A DNA stretch of 56,323 nucleotides from an uncultured Selenomonadaceae bacterium (GTDB lineage: Bacteria; Bacillota; Negativicutes; Selenomonadales; Selenomonadaceae). This document shows positions 8,162 through 16,031 of this stretch, one piece after another. Made by a program: the position numbers and the translations under genes. Positions within the stretch are counted from its first letter, which is position 1. Each line of letters starts with the position of its first letter. The stretch is taken from NCBI GenBank assembly GCA_905234365.1, contig CAJOHI010000008.1:1-56323 (forward strand), given 5' to 3'. The notes under the pieces are model-generated. The model had not been told where the DNA came from. It ran no database searches and saw only the letters and a program-made list of their open reading frames with translations.

Positions 8162-8893
8162 TCACTCGTCAACAAATTCATAATTGCCGTAGACATTTTG
8201 TACGTCGTCATCTTCATCGAGAGCGTCGAGTAACTTTTGCATTTTTTCAGCGTCTTTGCCTTCGAGTTTAACCGTAGTATCCGGCACCATTGTAATTTCA
8301 GCCGAAGCAGTCTCAATGCCTTTTTCCGCAAGTGCACTTTCAATCGCGTCGTATTCTTCAGGCGCTGCGGTTATCTCAAAGGCGTCTTCGTCAGCCTCAA
8401 AGTCTTCAGCGCCGGCGTCCATGACAATTTCCAAAAGTGAATCCTCATCGTCAAAGGTTTCTTTATCGACGACAAAGACCGCCTTTTTGTGGAACATCCA
8501 GCCAACGCAGCCGTTTTCACCTAGATTGCCGCCGTGTTTGCTGAAAATGTGCCGGATATTTGCCGCCGTTCGATTTCGATTGTCAGTCAAAATATCCAGC
8601 ATAAGTGCCGAGCCGCCCGGTCCGTAGCCTTCGTAAGTAATTTCTTCGTAGTTTGCACCGTCAGAAGCACCAAGACCTTTTTGGATTGCACGATTGATAT
8701 TGTCCTTCGGTATATTATTTGATTTAGCCTTTGACAGTGCAAGTTTAAGCCTCATATTACCGGTTGGATCTGAACCGCCCATTTTAACGGCAACGGTAAT
8801 TTCGCGGCTTATCTTAGTTGTAACGGCACCGCGAATCGCATCGTTTGCGCCTTTCTTACGTTTAATATTTGCCCATTTTGAATGTCCTGACAT
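8162..8893 (-). CDS. yebC: YebC/PmpR-family translational/transcriptional regulator
   Basis: A 243-residue cytoplasmic protein with the family-defining start SGHSKWANIKRKK and the segments GSDPTGNMRLKLAL, ALMLDILTDNRNR and NLGENGCVGWMF. The family consists of three-domain proteins reported as DNA-binding regulators and, for YebC2-type members, as helping ribosomes through proline stretches. Which role applies here cannot be read from the sequence. Location directly before ruvC is the common Firmicutes arrangement. The start ATG 8893 follows GAGGAG. The acidic loop near the C-terminus (residues about 165-190) is normal for the family. Confidence 0.93.
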   Translation of the reverse strand: MSGHSKWANIKRKKGANDAIRGAVTTKISREITVAVKMGGSDPTGNMRLKLALSKAKSNNIPKDNINRAIQKGLGASDGANYEEITYEGYGPGGSALMLDILTDNRNRTAANIRHIFSKHGGNLGENGCVGWMFHKKAVFVVDKETFDDEDSLLEIVMDAGAEDFEADEDAFEITAAPEEYDAIESALAEKGIETASAEITMVPDTTVKLEGKDAEKMQKLLDALDEDDDVQNVYGNYEFVDE

Positions 8894-8920
8894 AATAAAT
8901 TCTCCTCATACAATATAAAA

Positions 8921-8949
8921 ATTCTAATCTACATTTATTTCAACATCAA
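8921..8949 (-). promoter_or_regulatory. yebC promoter
   Basis: Minus strand: TTGATG (complement of 8944-8949), 17-base spacer, TAGAAT (complement of 8921-8926), 28 bases before the yebC start. It lies after the proS terminator, so yebC-ruvC-radical-SAM forms its own unit. Confidence 0.5.
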
Positions 8950-8970
8950 AAGAAAATTTCCTGCAAACAA

Positions 8971-8990
8971 AAAAGCAGGTTGACCTGCCA
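8971..8990 (-). terminator. proS terminator
   Basis: Minus strand: GCAGGT pairs with ACCTGC (8975-8988 on plus) and a T run follows (the A run just before 8975 on plus). It lies 20 bases past the proS stop codon. Confidence 0.75.
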
Positions 8991-9010
8991 TTAAATATTT
9001 TACTCAGCGT

Positions 9011-10726
9011 TTATAAGTCTTTCAACAGTTCGCAAACTTTATCCTTATACTCGTCACGATTAAAAGTATAAACTTCGCCGGTCTTGCGGATTTTAACCTC
9101 AATGGTATTTTCATCAATCGTCTTTGGACTGATTGTAATTCTGATTGGATAGCCGATTAAATCGCAGTCATTAAATTTAACGCCGGCTCTGTCCTTTCTG
9201 TCGTCAAGAATCGTATCAATACCGGCGGCTTTAAGTTCCTCGTAAATCTTTTCGGAATACTCAAGTTGTGCAGCATTTTTAGCATTGACCGGCACGACGA
9301 CAACTTCAAATGGTGCAATGGCACGCGGCCAGATAATTCCATGCTCATCGTTGTTCTGTTCAATAGCCGCCGCTGCCGTTCTGCCGACACCAATTCCATA
9401 GCAGCCCATTTCAAAATATTTTTCTTTGCCGTTCTCGTCGAGGAAAGTTGCGTTGAGTGCCTTGCTGTATTTATTGCCAAGTGTGAAGACTTGACCGACT
9501 TCAATTCCGCGAGTCATTTTGAGTGCTTTGCCGCAATGTGGACAAGGGTCTCCTTCCTTAACCATTCTGATATCAGTAACGATTATTTTTTTCGCGTCAA
9601 AATCGCGTTTCGGCGTCACGTTAATATAATGCACGTCAACTTCGTTTGCACCGGCGACGGCGTTATACATTTCCATGACGGTTGAATCAACAACGATAGC
9701 CGTATCGTCTTTAATTCCGATTGGCGACATGAATCCGGCACAGCCGCCTGCTGCACTAATCGCCGAATCTTCTGCCATGTGCAGGTGAAGTGCACCTTCA
9801 ACGGCGTTAAGAATTTTAATTTCGTTGACTTCGTGATCGCCTCTGACAAATGCAAGGATCAACCTGCCGTCATCGTCTTGAAATGCAACGGCTTTAATGG
9901 TCTTTTCAATCGGCACTTGCAAATAATCTTTTACCATTTCAATAGTATGACAATTCGGTGTCGAAACTTTTTCAAGCGGTTTCATTTCCTCAGCTTCAGC
10001 GGTAATAACTTTTAGTTCGGCTTTCTCGTCACTTGCGGCATAATTGCAGCTCTCACAATAGGCGATTGAGGATTCTCCGTTTGGCGCAAGCACTGTAAAT
10101 TCATGCGAATGACCGCCGCCGATTGCGCCGTTATCAGCTTCAACCGGTCTAAATTTCAATCCGCAGCGTGTGAAAATTCGACTGTAGGCATTGTACATCT
10201 TATCATAGGAAACATTCATGCCGTCAATATCTTTGTCGAACGAATATAAATCCTTCATTATAAATTCACGGCTACGCATTAATCCGAATCTCGGTCTTAT
10301 TTCGTCGCGATATTTATTTTGAATTTGATAGAGCATTAACGGCAGTTGCTTATAACTTTTGACTTCTGAGCGAATAAGTGAAGTTATCATTTCCTCATGT
10401 GTTGGACCGAGTGCAAATTCACGACCATGACGATCTTCAAGTTTCATCATTTCCGGACCGTAAACCGCCCAACGTCCCGACTCTTTCCAAAGTTCAGCCG
10501 GTTGAGTGATTGGCATCATTATTTCTTGACCGCCTTCAGCGTCCATTTCTTCACGAATGATTTTTTCAATCTTGCGAATAGTGCGCCAGCCAAGTGGTAA
10601 ATACGAATAAATTCCACCTGCTGCCTTGCGAATCAATCCGGCTTTCATCATCAATTTATGACTTATAAGTTCAGCTTCCGCCGGAAATTCTCTGAGCGTC
10701 GGTGCATATAATTGCGTTGCTCTCAA
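9011..10726 (-). CDS. proS: Prolyl-tRNA synthetase, bacterial type with editing domain
   Basis: ProS attaches proline to tRNA-Pro in the cytoplasm. At 571 residues it is the long bacterial form. It has the class II core at both ends of an inserted editing domain (about residues 225-400, with the acidic TIKAVAFQDDDGRL and the GCAGFMSP segment). Motif 2 is around RDEIRPRFGLMRSREF, motif 3 is GCYGIGVGRTAAA, and an anticodon-binding domain follows (VVVPVN...DDRKDRAGVKFNDCDLIGYPIRI). The start is a TTG at 10726, with GGAG about 9 bases upstream; no ATG gives a full-length N-terminus. The upstream gap is too short for a T-box leader. Confidence 0.96.
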   Translation of the reverse strand: MRATQLYAPTLREFPAEAELISHKLMMKAGLIRKAAGGIYSYLPLGWRTIRKIEKIIREEMDAEGGQEIMMPITQPAELWKESGRWAVYGPEMMKLEDRHGREFALGPTHEEMITSLIRSEVKSYKQLPLMLYQIQNKYRDEIRPRFGLMRSREFIMKDLYSFDKDIDGMNVSYDKMYNAYSRIFTRCGLKFRPVEADNGAIGGGHSHEFTVLAPNGESSIAYCESCNYAASDEKAELKVITAEAEEMKPLEKVSTPNCHTIEMVKDYLQVPIEKTIKAVAFQDDDGRLILAFVRGDHEVNEIKILNAVEGALHLHMAEDSAISAAGGCAGFMSPIGIKDDTAIVVDSTVMEMYNAVAGANEVDVHYINVTPKRDFDAKKIIVTDIRMVKEGDPCPHCGKALKMTRGIEVGQVFTLGNKYSKALNATFLDENGKEKYFEMGCYGIGVGRTAAAAIEQNNDEHGIIWPRAIAPFEVVVVPVNAKNAAQLEYSEKIYEELKAAGIDTILDDRKDRAGVKFNDCDLIGYPIRITISPKTIDENTIEVKIRKTGEVYTFNRDEYKDKVCELLKDL

Positions 10727-10760
10727 TTAAAATCAGCTCCTCAATTTAATTACAAAGATG

Positions 10761-10789
10761 ATTTTACCACAAATTGATATTGCTATCAA
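10761..10789 (-). promoter_or_regulatory. proS promoter, overlapping a small palindrome
   Basis: Minus strand: TTGATA (complement of 10784-10789), 17-base spacer, TAAAAT (complement of 10761-10766). The -35 forms one arm of the inverted repeat TTGATA-TTGC-TATCAA (10774-10789), which is also upstream of the divergent permease gene. The repeat could be a shared operator or chance. Confidence 0.5.
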
Positions 10790-10803
10790 CATTAATTAAA
10801 ATG

Positions 10804-10832
10804 TTTACCTTAATGTCAAATTGTTCTATAAT
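10804..10832 (+). promoter_or_regulatory. Promoter of the FecCD permease gene
   Basis: TTTACC (10804-10809), 17-base spacer, TATAAT (10827-10832), followed by the ribosome site GAGGTGA (10841-10847) and ATG 10856. No convincing Fur box was seen. Confidence 0.55.
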
Positions 10833-10855
10833 CATTGCACGAGGTGATTTTTAAT

Positions 10856-11845
10856 ATGAGTTCTGGCAGACGAATTTCAATTTTGATAATTTTTTGTGCA
10901 TTGGTAATCATTGCTTTTATGAGCAGTTTAATCAATGGTTCCGTTGATATATCCGTATCACAAGTTTTGAGCGGAATATTTGAAATTGGCAACGCGGATA
11001 TAGACGAAACGAAGCAGCAAATTTTACAAAATATCCGTCTGCCGCGAACGATTGTTGCAATGCTCGTTGGAATTAACTTATCACTTTCCGGCGCAATTTT
11101 ACAGGCAGTAATGAAAAATCCGCTTGCTGATCCGCATATAATTGGCATTTCTTCCGGTGCAGGACTATTTGGAATTTTCGTCATGTTGGTTAAAAGCGAC
11201 GCGGGCAGTCTCGTAACTCCGGCGGCATTTATTGGTGCAATGTTGGCGGCACTTTTGATTTATATTTTAGCTTGGAAAGACGGCATACGACCAATCAGAG
11301 TAATTTTAGCCGGTGTTGCGGTAAGTGCATTTTTAGGTGCAGGAATTTCAGCGATGTTGATTTTTTACAGCGATAAAGTTCATGGCGCTTTACTCTGGAT
11401 GGTCGGCGGCTTATCTGCGCGTTCATGGAACCACGTAGAAATTTTATATCCGTATACAATAATCGGCACCATTTTGACATTTCTAGGCGCCAATCATTTA
11501 AATATTTTACAACTCGGTGATGAAGTTGCAAAAGGACTTGGACTTCGCGTCGACTTAGTTAGGACAATTTTAACGGCAACGGCAGCATTACTCGCGGCTT
11601 CAGCGGTCTGCGTCGTTGGACTGCTCGGCTTTGTCGGTTTAATAATTCCACATACGGCAAGACTTTTAATCGGCTCTGACTACAGATTTTTATTACCGGC
11701 GGCGGCGTTGTTAGGTGCAGCGGTTTTAACAATCAGCGACACCTTTGCGCGAACTATTTTTGCACCGACAGAATTGCCGGTTGGAATTTTAATGGCGATA
11801 CTTGGTGCGCCGTTCTTCCTGTTTCTGCTGCGAAAAGAATTATAA
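10856..11845 (+). CDS. FecCD/BtuC-family ABC transporter permease (iron-siderophore or cobalamin type)
   Basis: An integral inner-membrane protein of 329 residues, nearly all hydrophobic helices, with family signatures RLPRTIVAMLVG, LSLSGAILQAVMKNPLADPHIIGISSGAG, VCVVGLLGFVGLIIPHTARLLIG and the C-terminal TELPVGILMAILGAPFFLFLL. The family imports ferric siderophores, heme or vitamin B12 together with a binding protein and an ATPase. Neither partner is adjacent: proS diverges upstream, and the downstream gene is convergent with a 2-base gap. It must borrow partners encoded elsewhere, or be a remnant of a larger cluster. The start is set at ATG 10856 after GAGGTGA, not at the TTG at 10835. Confidence 0.88.
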   Translation: MSSGRRISILIIFCALVIIAFMSSLINGSVDISVSQVLSGIFEIGNADIDETKQQILQNIRLPRTIVAMLVGINLSLSGAILQAVMKNPLADPHIIGISSGAGLFGIFVMLVKSDAGSLVTPAAFIGAMLAALLIYILAWKDGIRPIRVILAGVAVSAFLGAGISAMLIFYSDKVHGALLWMVGGLSARSWNHVEILYPYTIIGTILTFLGANHLNILQLGDEVAKGLGLRVDLVRTILTATAALLAASAVCVVGLLGFVGLIIPHTARLLIGSDYRFLLPAAALLGAAVLTISDTFARTIFAPTELPVGILMAILGAPFFLFLLRKEL

Positions 11846-11847
11846 AT

Positions 11848-12999
11848 CTAAAACTCAACAACCTTACATTGATACTTGCCATAAATTCGCGGAATATCCT
11901 TTGCCTTCTGACCGTAATCGCTGAGAAGTTCGTAAACGTATTTCATCACGACATCAACAGTTATTTTTTTCATGCACGCCAAATTGTCTTCACCTTGACG
12001 CGGGCAAATATGTTTACCGCAAGGGTGGCAAGGTTCCGGCGCCTTGATTAAAATATCCTTCGCGTCATATGGATAGAATCCAGGCACAGGCGAAGCGCCA
12101 AACATTGTAACTATTGGAATATTTCTAGCAACGCCAATGTGCATAGGTCCTGAATCCGTCGTCAAAAATAATATGCAATTATCCAAAATGCCGGCGACTT
12201 GTGCAAGACTCAATTTTCCGGTGAAAATTTTAACTTTGTCGCTGTCTTTATGTTTCATCTTAGCAATGCAGGCGTTGACAATATTCAAATCCATCGGACC
12301 GCCTAAAAATGCAATGGCGTAATTGTCCTCAACGAGTCTGTCCGCACATTCGGCGAAATACAAATCAATCCAGCGTTTTGTCAACCAGCTTGCACCAATA
12401 TTAAAAGCAATAACTTTGTCATTAACATTGAAATTGTCATTAAAAATTTTTGTCGATTCGGCTTCCATTGCCGGAGTAATCCACATTTCTAAGCCGCCGT
12501 CATCAATTTCGTTAATTCCAACAGCCTCGCGCAATACATCAAAATGAGATTTAACTTGATGTTGACTGCCCGGCACATAACGCGATTTAAGTCCGATATG
12601 CCTTGCTATGGAAGGATTTTCCATAACCTTATCAAAAAATAACGAAAAGCCCGGCTTTGAATAGCCGACAATTTTTTTAGCACCACTGAAAGCCGCAAGC
12701 GCTGAGGCTCTCTCATTGCGATGAAGATTTATAACCAAGTCGAAATTTTTGGCACGAATTTTAAAAATAAACTTGATAAAAGAAATCAAATTATTGTCAA
12801 TGCCTTTCTTGTCAATTAAAATGCAGTCGTCGATATGCTTATTATTTTCAACGAGGTCAGCAAGTTTTTTATCGGCAAGTAAAGCGATATGCGCTTTCGG
12901 ATAATTTTTTCGCAACGTTCGCAATGCCGGAGTCACCAACATTAAATCGCCAAGATGCATTAAATTTATCACTAATATTTTTTTGTACATATCCGTCAT
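11848..12999 (-). CDS. Glycosyltransferase family 9 (heptosyltransferase-like)
   Basis: GT9 enzymes add heptose from ADP-heptose to the lipopolysaccharide inner core at the cytoplasmic face of the inner membrane. The N-terminus [19 protein letters not shown], the segment [25 protein letters not shown] and the C-terminal donor-binding segment [26 protein letters not shown] are typical of the family. A Cys-rich patch ([15 protein letters not shown]) is also common in Negativicutes homologues. The start is uncertain: ATG 12999 overlaps the hemB stop in an ATGA arrangement, while ATG 12990 and 13011 are in-frame alternatives. Translational coupling to hemB is likely. It is convergent with the permease gene, with no terminator between them. 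Confidence 0.88.
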   Translation of the reverse strand: MTDMYKKILVINLMHLGDLMLVTPALRTLRKNYPKAHIALLADKKLADLVENNKHIDDCILIDKKGIDNNLISFIKFIFKIRAKNFDLVINLHRNERASALAAFSGAKKIVGYSKPGFSLFFDKVMENPSIARHIGLKSRYVPGSQHQVKSHFDVLREAVGINEIDDGGLEMWITPAMEAESTKIFNDNFNVNDKVIAFNIGASWLTKRWIDLYFAECADRLVEDNYAIAFLGGPMDLNIVNACIAKMKHKDSDKVKIFTGKLSLAQVAGILDNCILFLTTDSGPMHIGVARNIPIVTMFGASPVPGFYPYDAKDILIKAPEPCHPCGKHICPRQGEDNLACMKKITVDVVMKYVYELLSDYGQKAKDIPRIYGKYQCKVVEF

Positions 13000-13967
13000 T
13001 TTGTAAGCCACTTTGCAGCATCTATTGCATGATAAGTTATAATGATATCAGCACCGGCACGTTTCATGCAAGTCAACGATTCAAGTACAATTCTCTGCTC
13101 GTCAATCCAACCGTTGGCGGCAGCAGCTTTAACCATTGCATATTCACCGCTGACGTTATAAACCGCAAGCGGATAATTTATTTTATTGCGTACCGTTCGC
13201 ACAATGTCGAGATAAGCCATTGCAGGTTTGACCATGATAATATCAGCGCCTTCGGCAATGTCCAAATCGACTTCCTTTAGTGCTTCGTGAAAATTGGCAG
13301 GATCCATTTGATATTGCTTTCTGTCGCCAAATTGTGGTGCAGAGTCGGCGGCATCTCTAAACGGTCCATAAAATCCGGAAGCGTATTTAACGGCGTAGCT
13401 CATAATTGAAACATTGATAAATTTATTTTCGTCAAGTGCTTCACGAATCGCCGCGACACGACCGTCCATCATATCCGAAGGCGCAACGATATCGGCACCG
13501 GCATTTGCTTGACTGACCGCAACTTTTTGCAGGAGTTCCAAAGTTGAATCATTGTCAACATAATGATTGCAAAGTTTTCCACAATGTCCATGACTTGTAT
13601 ATTGACAAAGGCAGACATCACCGACAATCACAAGTTCCGGCATGGCTTTTTTTATTGCTGAGATTGCACGCTGTACAGGACTGTTCATATCCCAAGCACT
13701 TGACCCAATTTCGTCCTTATATTCCGGCAAGCCGAAAACCTCAACCGACGGAATACCTAAATCAGCAACTTGTCTTGCAACCTCAACGGCTTTATCAACT
13801 GACAAGTGAAATACGTTCGGCATACTCGGAATTTCTTCGCGAATATTTTCACCGGCAACGACGAAAATCGGATATACAAAATCTTTTGGCGATAATGTCG
13901 TTTCTCTAACCATTGCGCGAACGTTTTCGGAAATTCTCATTCGGCGTGGACGTAATTTTTGTATCAT
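12996..13967 (-). CDS. hemB: Delta-aminolevulinic acid dehydratase (porphobilinogen synthase) HemB
   Basis: HemB condenses two 5-aminolevulinate molecules into porphobilinogen for heme and corrinoid synthesis. The length of 323 residues is normal. The metal-binding segment is the zinc type: [12 protein letters not shown]. The two active-site lysines lie in [15 protein letters not shown] and [21 protein letters not shown] and YNVSGEYAM are also family signatures. No other heme gene is adjacent. The start ATG 13967 follows GAGGAG. It overlaps the downstream glycosyltransferase by 4 bases. Confidence 0.96.
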   Translation of the reverse strand: MIQKLRPRRMRISENVRAMVRETTLSPKDFVYPIFVVAGENIREEIPSMPNVFHLSVDKAVEVARQVADLGIPSVEVFGLPEYKDEIGSSAWDMNSPVQRAISAIKKAMPELVIVGDVCLCQYTSHGHCGKLCNHYVDNDSTLELLQKVAVSQANAGADIVAPSDMMDGRVAAIREALDENKFINVSIMSYAVKYASGFYGPFRDAADSAPQFGDRKQYQMDPANFHEALKEVDLDIAEGADIIMVKPAMAYLDIVRTVRNKINYPLAVYNVSGEYAMVKAAAANGWIDEQRIVLESLTCMKRAGADIIITYHAIDAAKWLTK

Positions 13968-13998
13968 AAAAATCGCTCCTCAATCAAAATGATTTTTA

Positions 13999-14028
13999 AC
14001 TTTAACACAAAAATTAACCTCTCGTCAA
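13999..14028 (-). promoter_or_regulatory. hemB promoter
   Basis: Minus strand: TTGACG (complement of 14023-14028), 18-base spacer, TAAAGT (complement of 13999-14004), 31 bases before the hemB start codon. Confidence 0.5.
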
Positions 14029-14071
14029 CCTCAAAGTTTAAATTAAAATTGCTTTAAATAATTATCAGATG

Positions 14072-14080
14072 TGATATAAT
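14072..14080 (+). promoter_or_regulatory. pyrF promoter, extended -10
   Basis: TGATATAAT (14072-14080) is an extended -10 box. Only a weak TTTAAA (14053-14058) is found at -35 distance. It lies 34 bases before the pyrF ATG. Confidence 0.5.
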
Positions 14081-14114
14081 TAAAAACATAAATTTGATTC
14101 TGGAGGAATGATAA

Positions 14115-14828
14115 ATGGCTGATAATCGTTTAATCGTCGCGTTGGATTTTCACAATATGGACGATGTAAAAAAAATCGTCAATCAACTTGGTGACGACGT
14201 GAATTATTATAAGGTCGGCATGGAACTTTTTTACAGCGTTGGTGCCGGTGTCGTTGAATGGCTTAAAACTCAAAATAAAAATATCTTCCTTGATTTGAAA
14301 CTGCATGACATTCCAAATACCGTTGCCGGAGGTCTTTGCTCGTTGATGAATTTAGGCGCAAATATTTTGAATATCCACGCAGGCGGCGGCTATACAATGA
14401 TGAAGACGGCAGCGGAGAGGCTCAAAATTGAAGCTGAAAAGCAAAATATCAAGAGACCGAAATTGATAGCCGTTACTGTTTTGACCAGCATAAATCAAGA
14501 TGATTGGCAAGGTCTTGGCTATCAATCGCAAATGAAAGAGCAGGTTGTAAAATTGGCTGCACTCGCTAAAAATGCAGGACTTGACGGCGTTGTTGCTTCA
14601 CCGCAAGAGGCAAAGATGATTAAAGAGGCTTGCGGCGATGACTTTTTAATTATAACGCCGGGTATTCGTCCGGCAGGTGCAGCAATCAACGATCAAAGCA
14701 GAATTTCAACACCTGCACAGGCTTTAAAAAACGGTGCAACGCATTTAGTTATTGGTCGTCCGATAATTGCCGCTGATAATCCGCGTGAAGCTGCGCTCAA
14801 AATTATTGAGGAAATGAAGTCCGCTTAG
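14115..14828 (+). CDS. pyrF: Orotidine 5'-phosphate decarboxylase
   Basis: PyrF decarboxylates OMP to UMP, the last step of de novo UMP synthesis. The product is 237 residues, the usual size for the short bacterial type. The catalytic segment FLDLKLHDIPNTV carries the D-K-D charge network. The phosphate-binding end is TPGIRPAG and THLVIGRPI. The start ATG 14115 follows GGAGG. The next gene starts two bases after the stop, so the acetyltransferase is coupled to it; pyrE follows after a terminator. Confidence 0.96.
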   Translation: MADNRLIVALDFHNMDDVKKIVNQLGDDVNYYKVGMELFYSVGAGVVEWLKTQNKNIFLDLKLHDIPNTVAGGLCSLMNLGANILNIHAGGGYTMMKTAAERLKIEAEKQNIKRPKLIAVTVLTSINQDDWQGLGYQSQMKEQVVKLAALAKNAGLDGVVASPQEAKMIKEACGDDFLIITPGIRPAGAAINDQSRISTPAQALKNGATHLVIGRPIIAADNPREAALKIIEEMKSA

Positions 14829-14829
14829 T

Positions 14830-15354
14830 ATGAATTACATAATCAGAAAAATCAACCGCGATGAAATAAATTTGCTTGAAGATTTTTTGTACGAAGCAAT
14901 TTTTATTCCAAGCTGGTACAAAGGCGAATTGCCGAGAGATATAATTTTTACAAATCCGAAGTTGTATAATGCAATCAAAAATTTCGGCAGCAAGTCCGAT
15001 GATTATTGTCTTGTCACTGAAGTTGACGGAAAAATCGTTGGCGCAGTTTGGACAAGCATTGCGGACGAATACGGGCACATTGACGATGAAACGCCGTCAT
15101 TGTCTATATCGCTTTACAAAGAATATCGAAATCATGGTATCGGCTCCGAAATGTTAAGAGTAATTTTGCAGCATTTGAAGTCAGCAGGTTACAAACAAAT
15201 TTCTTTAAGTGTCAACAAGGAAAATCTTCATGCCGTCCACGTTTACAAAAAAATTGGTTTTAAAATTATTGACGGCGGTGATGAGACGGAATTTATCATG
15301 ATTTACAATTTTGCGAAGAAAAATTTTGAAGTTGATAGTTTGAAAAACAAATGA
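14830..15354 (+). CDS. GNAT-family N-acetyltransferase
   Basis: A 174-residue protein of the GNAT fold. The acetyl-CoA-binding motif is visible as YKEYRNHGIGSEML (R/Q-x-x-G-x-G/A type), followed by ISLSVNKENLHAVHVYKKIGFK, the usual C-terminal strand and helix. The acceptor is unknown. It starts directly after the pyrF stop (TAG, T, ATG), its ribosome site lying inside pyrF, so it is cotranscribed with pyrF. A promoter for pyrE is embedded in its last 25 bases. Confidence 0.85.
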   Translation: MNYIIRKINRDEINLLEDFLYEAIFIPSWYKGELPRDIIFTNPKLYNAIKNFGSKSDDYCLVTEVDGKIVGAVWTSIADEYGHIDDETPSLSISLYKEYRNHGIGSEMLRVILQHLKSAGYKQISLSVNKENLHAVHVYKKIGFKIIDGGDETEFIMIYNFAKKNFEVDSLKNK

Positions 15355-15360
15355 TATAAT
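15332..15360 (+). promoter_or_regulatory. pyrE promoter inside the acetyltransferase gene end
   Basis: TTGATA (15332-15337), 17-base spacer, TATAAT (15355-15360), with an extended TGA before the -10. The expected transcription start (about 15366-15368) lies inside the left arm of the terminator that follows. Confidence 0.6.
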
Positions 15361-15390
15361 ATCTCCACGTTGATGATGTGGAGTTTTTTT
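15361..15390 (+). terminator. Terminator of the pyrF-acetyltransferase unit
   Basis: CTCCAC (15363-15368) pairs with GTGGAG (15378-15383), followed by seven T (15384-15390). It overlaps the start site of the pyrE promoter: RNA from pyrF would form the full hairpin, while RNA started at pyrE would lack most of the left arm. Confidence 0.8.
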
Positions 15391-15431
15391 AATTTTGATA
15401 TGAATTTAATTAAAATTGAGGTGTAAGATAA

Positions 15432-16007
15432 ATGACTGAACAGGAAGTTAGAGAAATTTTAGTAAAGACCAATGCGATTATGGACGGACATTTTTTGTTG
15501 ACAAGTGGACTTCATAGTCCTTATTACGTTGAAAAATTCAATGTATTGCAGCACCCGAAATATACTGAGCAACTTTGCAAGGCAATGGCGGAAAAATTCA
15601 AAGATGCAAACATTGAAACCGTTGTCGGTCCTGTAACCGGCGGAATAATTTTAGCACACGAAACAGGCAAGGCACTTGGAACGCGAGCAATTTTTACTGA
15701 ACGCGTTGACGGCAAGATGACTTTTAGACGCGGATTCAGTCTTCATGAAGGTGAGCGAGTGTTGATTGTCGAAGATATCGTTACAACCGGCGGCTCAATT
15801 AAAGAAGTCATTGACGTTGTGAAGTCTTATAATGCAGTACCTGTTGCGGTAAGTATGCTTGTTGACAGAAGCGGCGGCAAAGCTGACTTCGGTGATGTTC
15901 CAGCAACCGCGCTGCTCAAAATGAATGTTGAAACTTATAAACCGGAAGATTGTCCACTTTGTAAAAATAATGTGCCAATCACAAAGCGCGGCAGTACCGG
16001 AAAATAA
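15432..16007 (+). CDS. pyrE: Orotate phosphoribosyltransferase
   Basis: PyrE joins orotate and PRPP to OMP, the substrate of PyrF encoded 600 bases upstream. At 191 residues it is the expected size. The PRPP-binding motif is VLIVEDIVTTGGS, with the flexible-loop region around ERVDGKMTFRRGF. The start ATG 15432 follows GAGGTG. The C-terminal tail has a CPLCKNN pair of cysteines, seen in some Firmicutes homologues. It is followed closely by recN (24 bases). Confidence 0.95.
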   Translation: MTEQEVREILVKTNAIMDGHFLLTSGLHSPYYVEKFNVLQHPKYTEQLCKAMAEKFKDANIETVVGPVTGGIILAHETGKALGTRAIFTERVDGKMTFRRGFSLHEGERVLIVEDIVTTGGSIKEVIDVVKSYNAVPVAVSMLVDRSGGKADFGDVPATALLKMNVETYKPEDCPLCKNNVPITKRGSTGK

Positions 16008-16031
16008 TCCGATTAAATCAGAGGTGAGTTG

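Noticed and set aside
10727..10855. T-box leader for proS, or a Fur box for the permease gene
   Set aside because: The leader is too short for a T-box and has no specifier stem; the only inverted repeat does not match the Fur consensus.
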